Assembly (NCBI GenBank): GCA_964487845.1
Contig: CAZASK010000017.1
Span: 1-31,125, forward strand
From: CAZASK01 sp964487845
GTDB lineage: Bacteria; Chlamydiota; Chlamydiia; Chlamydiales; FEN-1388
Length of the DNA: 31,125 nt
Direction: 5' to 3'
Part shown: in pieces, positions 17,319-24,547 of the stretch
How positions within the stretch are numbered: the first letter of the stretch is position 1
How the letters are laid out: each line of letters begins with the position of its first letter
Notes under the pieces: generated by a model
Seen by the model: only the letters and a program-made list of their open reading frames with translations
Databases searched by the model: none
What the model was told of the DNA's origin: nothing
Program-made: the position numbers and the translations under genes

Positions 17319-18230
17319 ATGCGATATTTTCGACCATGGATCATCTTCTGTTTGTTCACTATCTCAAGCTCATATTTACATGCATATAACCTTGCGCTTT
17401 GTGCTATTTTTCAAGATGATGCGCCTTATTTAAAAGAGTGGATTGAATTTCACAAACTACAAGGGGTTGAACACTTTTATCTCTATAACAACAATAGTCA
17501 GGATGAATATATGAGTGTTCTACAGCCTTATATCGATACTGAAGAGGTCACGCTTGTGCAGTGGCCATTTCGCTATCCCTACGGAGATCATGCAGGGTGG
17601 ATTCGCATTCAAACAGCAGCGTATATGGACTGCATTCTTGGAGTCCAAGATACGGTCCAATGGCTGGCCGTTATCGACACCGATGAATTTTTATTTTGCC
17701 CTGACGGCACCAAACTTCCTCAATTTTTGAAGGAATATGAGTCTTATCCAGGTTTAGCCGTCAATTGGATTAAATTTGGCACATCTGGTGTATGGGACAC
17801 TCCGCCAGGATATCTGCTCATAGAGCTTTTGACACGATCTTCAGAATTTGCTGATCCAGACAATTTTTTTGTAAAGACAATCGTCCAGCCAAAATATGTT
17901 GAAAACTGCATCAGCCCCCATTTTTTTCTCTATAAAGAGGGTGCATCTGCTGTGAATTCCAATAAAAAACCGATGACGCATAAAAGAAAAACACAATCGA
18001 GAAAGACACTCTTCGATAAAATTCGTATCAATCATTACTGGACAAGAGAAGAGAAATTTTTTATGGAAAGAAAAATTGCGAGTCGTCAAAAAAGAAGAAG
18101 CTTTCACACGACACAAAAGCTTTTGAATCATGCGGAAAGTTGTAATGCGAGGGTAAACACAGCTATCTTGCAATATGTAGCACCTCTTCGTGAGCAGATG
18201 GGTTTGTCGCCAGCAATTACAAGAAAGTAA
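17319..18230 (+). CDS. Predicted secreted GT92/DUF23-like glycosyltransferase
   Basis: This 303-residue protein has an N-terminal hydrophobic stretch (WIIFCLFTISSSYLHA, 7-22) resembling a Sec signal peptide with a plausible cut after Ala22. The catalytic fold follows at once: LALCAIFQDDAPYLKEWIEF (25-44), FYLYNNNSQD (53-62), the putative metal and nucleotide-sugar motif VIDTDEF (118-124), and NWIKFGTSG (149-157). These follow the GT92/DUF23 or glycosyltransferase 2_4 pattern; sugar and acceptor are unknown. AAAGGA at 17307-17312 supports this ATG, although the frame is open for 61 more codons upstream, antisense to pgl. The signal peptide suggests action outside the cytoplasm. It ends seven bases before the convergent opcA-like gene. 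Confidence 0.8.
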   Translation: MRYFRPWIIFCLFTISSSYLHAYNLALCAIFQDDAPYLKEWIEFHKLQGVEHFYLYNNNSQDEYMSVLQPYIDTEEVTLVQWPFRYPYGDHAGWIRIQTAAYMDCILGVQDTVQWLAVIDTDEFLFCPDGTKLPQFLKEYESYPGLAVNWIKFGTSGVWDTPPGYLLIELLTRSSEFADPDNFFVKTIVQPKYVENCISPHFFLYKEGASAVNSNKKPMTHKRKTQSRKTLFDKIRINHYWTREEKFFMERKIASRQKRRSFHTTQKLLNHAESCNARVNTAILQYVAPLREQMGLSPAITRK

Positions 18231-18237
18231 CAGGCTA

Positions 18238-19311
18238 TTACTTCCATGCTGCTTTAGCAAGATATTGCAGCATGTCGTTATAATGGCTTCCATGCTCTTG
18301 GTACAACACTTCGTTTACCAAGGCTGGGCCATTTTGAAAATTTGCTAAAAAGATTGTATAAGGCATTTCACATCTCTCTGGGTTAGAGGAATGCACTTTC
18401 ACAAGCTTACTGTCATTTTCATGAGAGAGTAAAAAATGATAGTCTCCTTGGGTCATCGCCTCAAATGAGAAGAGGGACCCCGGGGGCAAGATATCAGTGT
18501 CTTTGGGTACAAGTGAGATCGTAAGTGGCGTGTGATCATATTTGTACGCTATACGAATATAGGGATTTTCTTTTTCTACAGTCAAAAGCTGCCACTTCAT
18601 CTTTTGAGCAAGCCATGCCTGTATATAGACAGCCTGTGCTTCACAATTTGGAATTTTGTGATCCAGTGGCTCTACATATGAAATTTGTATCATTTTACTC
18701 AGTGCGAGCTGTTGCAGTACCTCTGGTCTGTTGAAGGCGCGAGCGAGCGTTTCTCTCCAAGCTTTTGTGCGAGCCCAGTTTAAATCAATGTAGTCATTTT
18801 TTGTAGACTGCGCCATAGAAAGGAGGCGCTCTGCAAAAGAGCTGTAACTTACAATAGCATCACAGTCATAGACGATTCTGGATACGTACGTTGCGAGATC
18901 TTGTAGCAAATTTGATTGTTCTGTCGGATCATAGCCGAGCACGACATACACAGGAAGATCAGGCACTATCTGAGGTAGAATCAGAAAGGGAATCTTATGT
19001 GCTTCTGTTGAAGACGTTTCGATTTGTATAACATCGCACAGCACAGGATTTGCAGCAGTACCTGTTGACTGCACTTTTGGAGTGACTCGTACATATTCAG
19101 ACTGCGCTGCAGAATCTTGTTGCACAAAGATGATTTTACAAGGATATTTTTCAGTGATAACACGGATCAGCTCTTGGCAATGAGCTACGCGAGATGGCGT
19201 GTGAGAAACGATGACAAGGTTAAAAAGGCAAGCACGAATCAGGTTTTTCCCTGCTGCTTGTTGCTTCTCTTCTTTTGTAAATTCACTATTTTCAAAACTC
19301 TGAATCGCCAT
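18238..19311 (-). CDS. opcA: OpcA-like glucose-6-phosphate dehydrogenase assembly protein
   Basis: This 357-residue protein follows the OpcA layout. An N-terminal Rossmann-like part has RACLFNLVIVSHTPSRVAHCQELIRVI (about 27-53) and the segment around TEKYPCKIIFVQQD, then the family-typical ILPQIVPDLPVYVVLGYDP (about 132-150), a DCDAIVSYSS region and DLNWARTKAWRETLARAF (about 197-214). In cyanobacteria and actinobacteria OpcA is an allosteric partner of glucose-6-phosphate dehydrogenase. Here it starts 12 bases after zwf, with AAGGA before its ATG, which fits that role well. The C-terminal third is not recognised. OpcA can be hard to identify in divergent taxa, so the call rests on both pattern and context. 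Confidence 0.8.
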   Translation of the reverse strand: MAIQSFENSEFTKEEKQQAAGKNLIRACLFNLVIVSHTPSRVAHCQELIRVITEKYPCKIIFVQQDSAAQSEYVRVTPKVQSTGTAANPVLCDVIQIETSSTEAHKIPFLILPQIVPDLPVYVVLGYDPTEQSNLLQDLATYVSRIVYDCDAIVSYSSFAERLLSMAQSTKNDYIDLNWARTKAWRETLARAFNRPEVLQQLALSKMIQISYVEPLDHKIPNCEAQAVYIQAWLAQKMKWQLLTVEKENPYIRIAYKYDHTPLTISLVPKDTDILPPGSLFSFEAMTQGDYHFLLSHENDSKLVKVHSSNPERCEMPYTIFLANFQNGPALVNEVLYQEHGSHYNDMLQYLAKAAWK

Positions 19312-19323
19312 AATGTTTCCTTC

Positions 19324-20868
19324 TTACAACAGTCTCCAACGTCTTCCATCACGTTCCATCATATGATCAGCCTCTTTTGGTCCCCAGGTGCCCGATGCAT
19401 AATTTGGAAAGTCTGCAGGAGTGACCTCTTGCCATCTTTCTAATATCGGGGTAAGGAGCTTCCAAGAAGCAAATACTTCATCGTCGCGTGCAAAAAGTGT
19501 TGAGTCGCCAGCAATACAATCACATAAAAGGCGCTCATAGGCCTCTGGAGGCGCAGATCCGAAATAGGATCCATAACGAAAATCCATCTTTACAGGCTGT
19601 ATAGGTCCGCTGATACCCGGCACTTTTGAGTTCATGCGAAGCGACATCCCTTCATCTGGTTGTATGCGGATCACAAGTACGTTGGCATCTTCATTGCGCG
19701 CTATTCTATTGAATAAAATCCCAGGTGCTTCTTTGAAGTGGATCGCGATTTCGGTCGCTCTTTTTGGCAAACGCTTTCCTGCTCGTAGATAAAATGGAAC
19801 ACCGGACCAGCGCCAGTTATCGATAAACAGTTTCATGGCGACGAATGTCTCGATAGAAGATTTTTCATGTACATTGTCTTCTTTGTTATAGGCTTTTGCG
19901 GCAGCACCGTCGACAAAGCCAGGGCCATACTGCCCTCGTATGACATACTTATCCATTTCAGCAAGCGGTATGGGACGAATGGACTCGAGCACCTTTACCT
20001 TTTCATCACGGATAGAGTTCGCGCGCAAATTACCAGGTGGCTCCATAGCTACGAGAGAGAGAAGCTGCATCAAGTGATTCTGGACGATATCTCGCAGCAT
20101 TCCAGCCTCTTCCCAGAACTTGCCACGCGTGCCAACACCTTGCTCTTCAGCAACAGTGATTTGCACATGGTCGATGTGTTTGTTATTCCATAGAGACTCG
20201 AAGATAGAGTTTGCAAAGCGCACGACAAGTAGGTTTTGTACCGTCTCTTTGCCGAGATAGTGGTCAATGCGATACATTTGCTCTTCTTTAAAACACTGCG
20301 TCAGAGATTGTTGTAGTTGAACGGCTGTAGAGAGATCTCGTCCAAATGGTTTTTCGACGATGACCTTACTCCACTTATCTTTTACCGTTTCTGGGTCATA
20401 GACGAGCTTGTGCTTAGCTAATTTTTGTGTGATCTCAGGAAAGTAGCTTGGCGGCACGGAAAGATAGAAAATGCGGTTTCCTCGTGTGCCAAATTTTGCA
20501 TCGAGGTCTTGAAAGAATTCAGCTAAAGAACGATAGCCCTCGTCGTTATTAAACTCTGAGCAATGATAGAAAATTTGCTCGCGAAAGGAATTCCACAAAG
20601 GCTGGTCTATAGGCTTTACACGTGAGTGCTTGTCGATGGCGTCGAGCATTTCCTGCCGGAACTGGTCATGTGTTTTCGTTCTTCTCGCAAAGCCCACGCA
20701 AGCAAAGTGTGAGGGGAGTTGTCCCTCTCGAGCAAGGTTGTAGAGGGCAGGCAGTAGTTTTCTGCCGGTCAAATCACCGGTAGCACCAAAGATGACCACA
20801 ATGCATGGGTCAAGTGTCTTTTGGTTCGTGTTTTCAGTCAATGGATTGGTAAAATGAGAGTCTGTCAT
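19324..20868 (-). CDS. zwf: Glucose-6-phosphate 1-dehydrogenase
   Basis: This 514-residue enzyme oxidises glucose 6-phosphate to 6-phosphogluconolactone with NADP+. Counting from a GTG four codons upstream, the coenzyme loop is FGATGDLTGRKLLPALY (31-47), EKPFG lies at 176-180, and the active-site signature RIDHYLGKE is at 204-212, with the catalytic His in the expected FDH-type position. The length is normal for the family. ATG 20868 is chosen over the GTG at 20880 because GGTGG lies at a workable distance and the conserved domain begins more than 20 residues later. It is the first gene of zwf-opcA and makes NADPH and pentose precursors with pgl. Confidence 0.97.
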   Translation of the reverse strand: MTDSHFTNPLTENTNQKTLDPCIVVIFGATGDLTGRKLLPALYNLAREGQLPSHFACVGFARRTKTHDQFRQEMLDAIDKHSRVKPIDQPLWNSFREQIFYHCSEFNNDEGYRSLAEFFQDLDAKFGTRGNRIFYLSVPPSYFPEITQKLAKHKLVYDPETVKDKWSKVIVEKPFGRDLSTAVQLQQSLTQCFKEEQMYRIDHYLGKETVQNLLVVRFANSIFESLWNNKHIDHVQITVAEEQGVGTRGKFWEEAGMLRDIVQNHLMQLLSLVAMEPPGNLRANSIRDEKVKVLESIRPIPLAEMDKYVIRGQYGPGFVDGAAAKAYNKEDNVHEKSSIETFVAMKLFIDNWRWSGVPFYLRAGKRLPKRATEIAIHFKEAPGILFNRIARNEDANVLVIRIQPDEGMSLRMNSKVPGISGPIQPVKMDFRYGSYFGSAPPEAYERLLCDCIAGDSTLFARDDEVFASWKLLTPILERWQEVTPADFPNYASGTWGPKEADHMMERDGRRWRLL

Positions 20869-21027
20869 TCTATGCGCCACCGTTAGTAAGTTCTATAAAA
20901 CAACACTATAAGGCTTTCTCTATTTTCTAACTGCAACAATGTTGAAAGTCAAATGAAATTGCAGAAAAAGAGCAGAATCTCTAGTGTAATGGCAAGCTCT
21001 AGTCTTAGTAGAAACGAATGAGGTGTC

Positions 21028-21390
21028 ATGTCTACAATACAACCATCTACAATCTTTAAAAAAGCATATGATCAGCTGACTCAGCTGAAGCATCACTTAG
21101 AAAAGCAGATCCCCACAGACGCGGAAATTGAGGCGGTGATGCATATTTTAAAGACTGAGCATTCGCAACTCAATCGCTACGTGATCCAGTCAAAGAGCAT
21201 TCAGCCAGCAGCGCAAGAGACCGCCTTGAAAAATAGCCTCATGGATCTCATCTATACCATTGCGCATTCGCCTTCGTGTAATCAAGCTCTTGGATCGCAG
21301 CAGATGGCCTTTTCTGATATCCTTAAGAAATTTGAACAGGTTATGAGGAAATGGGAGTCAAAAGTAGAAAAAGTAGATCCTATGCTGTAA
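21028..21390 (+). CDS. Small helical protein of unknown function
   Basis: This 120-residue protein is predicted to be almost entirely alpha-helical (QLKHHLEKQIPTDAEIEAVM; LKKFEQVMRKWESKV), with no signal peptide, membrane segment or metal motif. A strong GAGGTG ribosome-binding site at 21020-21025 precedes the ATG at the right distance, which supports a real gene. It is divergent from zwf across 160 bases. I do not recognise a family. The helical hairpin character would suit a chaperone, adapter or structural protein, but that is a guess. Confidence 0.7.
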   Translation: MSTIQPSTIFKKAYDQLTQLKHHLEKQIPTDAEIEAVMHILKTEHSQLNRYVIQSKSIQPAAQETALKNSLMDLIYTIAHSPSCNQALGSQQMAFSDILKKFEQVMRKWESKVEKVDPML

Positions 21391-21433
21391 TACCATTCGT
21401 AAACAATAAAGTCATATTAGACTGCATTGGCTT

Positions 21434-21453
21434 AGCAATAAATTTTTGCTTTT
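21434..21453 (+). terminator. Weak hairpin after the small helical gene
   Basis: AGCAA and TTGCT form a five-base stem around a seven-base AT loop, followed by TTT. It is about 45 bases downstream of the stop. It is short and low in GC, so it is only a possible terminator. Confidence 0.25.
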
Positions 21454-21597
21454 CACTCGTGCCTTGTGTACTCATAATGATCACTCGCTCCAGAACAAAA
21501 ATTTGTGTTGCCTCCTTGCTGATTTATGACTTTATTTTTCACGAATGGCATAACTATTCCTTGCGATTGACGTAAGCTGGATGCTATCATCTATAGC

Positions 21598-22764
21598 ATG
21601 AAAAAAGAGAGCGTCATACACGAAATTACTGCAAAGCTTCCTGAGCTCATACAGATCATAGCAAGTGATCCGATAGAGAGTCGTAGCTCGATTCTCAAGA
21701 TCCACTATAAGCCGGTATCTATAAAAAATGTGCTCTTTCTTCAGCAAATTTCATTCAAAGAACTGAAGACATTTACAAAAAACATTCAGATTTCAGATAT
21801 ACCAGCAGAACTCAATGCTGTATTCGACCTCTATAGGCAATTTCTCGTCCGATTTTCTACAGAAGAAATCCATCTCTTTCACCATGCTGACGGCTCGTGG
21901 AAACAAAAAAGAAAGCAGATAGGAAAACCTCTCTGTATATCGCACGCCCACAATCGAAAAAAAAACACACTCATCGAAGAGGGGAGGCCGCTTTTATTTT
22001 TGCAAGAGCTGGGCATCATGAAAGCAGATGGCACTGTCATTGCCGCTCAACGAGCAAAATTTGTCCAGATCAACCGCTTTCTTGAGATCGTCCGCTCATC
22101 TCTTCATATTTTTCCACGAGAAAAACATCTTACTATTTATGATTTTGGCTGTGGAAAAGCCTATCTTACCTTTTCTCTCTGCCATCTTCTTCTACACGAG
22201 GGATGGAGCGACTTTTCGATTGTTGGCATAGATAGAAAAAGTGATGTGATGGCATTCTGTAGCGATCTTGTAAAACGGCTTGGCTGGCATGGCCTTCGCT
22301 TTGAAGAAGGCTCCATACATGATACAAAACCGCATGCTCATGTGAATATGGTCATAGCACTTCATGCCTGCGATACTGCAACTGATGACACGCTATTTCA
22401 GGCAGTGAATTGGGGTGCTGAGGCTATTTTCGTAGCTCCATGTTGCCATCAAGAGCTTATACAAAAAATAGCGCCTTCAACGCTGCCAGCACTTCTTCAG
22501 CATGGCCTCATTCGTGAGCGCATGGCGGCATTGCTTACAGATGCTATGCGATCTCGTATATTAGAAATACAAGGCTACAACGTCGACTGTATTGAATTTG
22601 TAGATCTAGAGCACACTCCAAAAAACTTGCTCATTCGTGCAGAGAAGAAAAAGAGGGGAGATCCCTCAGCGCTTTTACAAGAATGCAAACAAGAATATAA
22701 AGAGCTCAAGGATCTATTTCAGCTAGAGCCAAAACTAGGACGTCTGCTGTTGGAGAAGACGTAA
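21598..22764 (+). CDS. SAM-dependent methyltransferase (PF13679-like)
   Basis: This 388-residue protein has a Rossmann methyltransferase domain from about residue 150. Motif I is YDFGCGKAYL (181-190), the acidic residue ending strand 2 is in VGIDRKSD (209-216), and ALHACDTATDD (254-264) followed by VAPCCHQEL (279-287) matches the methyltransferase family that includes GSTCD/METTL25-like proteins. The substrate is unknown; RNA is possible but unproven. The N-terminal 140 residues are basic in parts and may bind the substrate. No clear ribosome-binding site precedes the ATG. A TTGCGA/TATCAT pair at 21561-21590 (18-base spacer) would give a nearly leaderless transcript. Its last 30 bases overlap the convergent kinase gene. 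Confidence 0.85.
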   Translation: MKKESVIHEITAKLPELIQIIASDPIESRSSILKIHYKPVSIKNVLFLQQISFKELKTFTKNIQISDIPAELNAVFDLYRQFLVRFSTEEIHLFHHADGSWKQKRKQIGKPLCISHAHNRKKNTLIEEGRPLLFLQELGIMKADGTVIAAQRAKFVQINRFLEIVRSSLHIFPREKHLTIYDFGCGKAYLTFSLCHLLLHEGWSDFSIVGIDRKSDVMAFCSDLVKRLGWHGLRFEEGSIHDTKPHAHVNMVIALHACDTATDDTLFQAVNWGAEAIFVAPCCHQELIQKIAPSTLPALLQHGLIRERMAALLTDAMRSRILEIQGYNVDCIEFVDLEHTPKNLLIRAEKKKRGDPSALLQECKQEYKELKDLFQLEPKLGRLLLEKT

Positions 22765-23802
22765 TCCCTGTTTCATCTCGTCCCAAGCTTCATCTGGTAT
22801 CGAAGCACCATAGTACTGTACCACTTTTGAACCAAGGAGATTGCCAGCCTGAGCGCATTTTTCTATCGGCCATTTTTGAAGATAGCCATACAAGAATCCA
22901 CTGATGAAAAAGTCGCCTGCCCCAGTGGTATCGATTGCTGGCACTGGGTATGAGGGCACTGAGCAATCATGTTGTGCTCTTGTGATATAGCAGCCATTTT
23001 TACCCATTAAGATAATCGCAAGGGGAGCGATCTTATGGAGCTCGAGGCGTGTTGCCTCAAGTGGCAGATCCCACAGCGCTGTCATCTCCTCTTCATTGCC
23101 AAATAAAATATCGACATATGAAGAAATAAGGTTTTTGATGCGCTGATTATGCTCTCTGACAAGCTGAAAGCAGCCTAGGTCAAAGCTTATAGTAGCTCCT
23201 CGCTCTTTAGCAAGCTGCATCGCCCGCTCTACGAGATTTGCATTTCTGAGAGCATACCCTTCTATATGTACAATTGTAGCTTGTGTGAATAGATGAGGAT
23301 CTAGGTCGCTGCTACAAAAATTGCCGCTGGCTCCTGTGTAGACGCAAAAAGTACGTTGGTGATCAGCTGTCACGAGACAGGCGAGCTTTCCAGAGGCATC
23401 CAAAGGATCAATGATCACCTGTGGTTCTACATGATGCTGCTTCAGACTTTGCTGAAAGAGGTGCCCATAGCTGTCATCTCCTACACGAAAATGAAAAGCA
23501 GTACGCATGCCAAGAGTTCCTAGTCCTTTCAAACTGTTGGCGCAGCTGCCACCAGGTTTTACCGTAGGCGTTTGTTGGGACATGGTGATGATATGATCAA
23601 TTTTTTCTACAGATACTTCTGTAGCACCACCTTTTTCTCCCACATAGGTTTGTAGAAAATGATCGCTCACGGGGATCACGAGGTCGGTAATGGCAGTGCC
23701 GATTCCTAAGACATCATATTTTGCTTGTTGATTACAAAAAAGAGGTGTCATGAATGCTAGCGTTGCGAATAGGTGTATCAGTGCAGTCCGGAGGTTTTTC
23801 AT
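22735..23802 (-). CDS. PfkB-family carbohydrate/nucleoside kinase with signal-peptide-like N-terminus
   Basis: This 355-residue ribokinase-fold protein is closest in pattern to adenosine-kinase-like members. YDVLGIGTAITDLVIPV (29-45) begins the fold, KPGGSCANSLKGLG (82-95) is the first signature, and the anion-hole and catalytic-base motif DTTGAGDFF (291-299, Asp297) is intact. Before the fold, residues 1-23 (KNLRTALIHLFATLAFMTPLFC) look like a Sec signal peptide: basic, hydrophobic, short polar end. That is unusual for an ATP-dependent kinase. The ATG with AAGGAT upstream is preferred over a GTG 33 bases earlier. Substrate unknown. It may be exported, or the N-terminus may be a membrane anchor or a misjudged start; no later Met precedes the conserved fold. 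Confidence 0.85.
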   Translation of the reverse strand: MKNLRTALIHLFATLAFMTPLFCNQQAKYDVLGIGTAITDLVIPVSDHFLQTYVGEKGGATEVSVEKIDHIITMSQQTPTVKPGGSCANSLKGLGTLGMRTAFHFRVGDDSYGHLFQQSLKQHHVEPQVIIDPLDASGKLACLVTADHQRTFCVYTGASGNFCSSDLDPHLFTQATIVHIEGYALRNANLVERAMQLAKERGATISFDLGCFQLVREHNQRIKNLISSYVDILFGNEEEMTALWDLPLEATRLELHKIAPLAIILMGKNGCYITRAQHDCSVPSYPVPAIDTTGAGDFFISGFLYGYLQKWPIEKCAQAGNLLGSKVVQYYGASIPDEAWDEMKQGLRLLQQQTS

Positions 23803-23865
23803 AGTAGGTGAATCCTTGAATATGGTTGACGACACATCATAATCTAGAGCGATCAGCGATTATTC

Positions 23866-24471
23866 TCAACTAATACCAAATGGGACCCTCAGAAGTAATA
23901 AGAAGAAGCTTGCGGCTATACCTGACAAAAGATAGCCAATGAGCATGAAAATACCATCTTGTCTTATAGCAGCAGCAGAAAGCGTAAAAATAGCATATCC
24001 AGGCAGTAAGTTCGTCCCGGGTATCGGCAGTGGCAAGCTGAGGAGAAGAGCGTTTAATATGATGAGCATGCCATTCAGTCGTCTGATAAGGGGTTCCTTG
24101 GTGATGTATCTACATCTTGGTTTGATATAGCCATTACAGTAGTAGCTGCAGCGGTTCCAGAAAGCGCATCCGTGCTGAATGAGCTCTATAGGAAGAGCCT
24201 TTTGCTTCATCATGTTTGGCACCCATAATGGCTTGTCAACAAGCAGGCAGCCGCCAGAAATCATGATCAGGACGCCGACAAGAGAAGAAAGGCCTGGTAT
24301 GACGATAGGCTGTAAAAATGGAAGTGAGAGGATGAGTGCAAGAAAATAGTGCGTGAGGCTTCCAAAAATAGCCACGATTTCAGATACGCAAATCGTTGAT
24401 TTTCCTTTTATGGACTCCAATAAAAGAAAAACGCGTTCATCAAAATTTTTTGGTCTTCCATTCTTGCCCAT
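23866..24471 (-). CDS. ExoD-family membrane protein
   Basis: This 201-residue membrane protein has a soluble N-terminus (about 1-35) and about four to five hydrophobic segments: HYFLALILSLPFLQPI, SLVGVLIMISGGCLL, MLIILNALLLSLPLPIPG and GYLLSGIAASFFLLLL. The duplicated LPFLQPIVIPGLSS / LPLPIPGTNLLPG pattern is characteristic of the ExoD family (exopolysaccharide synthesis). ExoD was named from Rhizobium mutants, and its biochemical role is unclear. An envelope role is inferred. No convincing ribosome-binding site is visible. It is divergent from the protease array across 76 bases. Confidence 0.85.
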   Translation of the reverse strand: MGKNGRPKNFDERVFLLLESIKGKSTICVSEIVAIFGSLTHYFLALILSLPFLQPIVIPGLSSLVGVLIMISGGCLLVDKPLWVPNMMKQKALPIELIQHGCAFWNRCSYYCNGYIKPRCRYITKEPLIRRLNGMLIILNALLLSLPLPIPGTNLLPGYAIFTLSAAAIRQDGIFMLIGYLLSGIAASFFLLLLRVPFGIS

Positions 24472-24547
24472 ACACGAAACTATACAAAAATATCGTCTTT
24501 AAGTGAAAAAAAGAATACACATAGAAAAAACGAAACAAGGATTCACA

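Noticed and set aside
19867..20193. 108-codon + strand frame antisense to zwf
   Set aside because: It lies wholly inside a well-conserved zwf and shows no motif.
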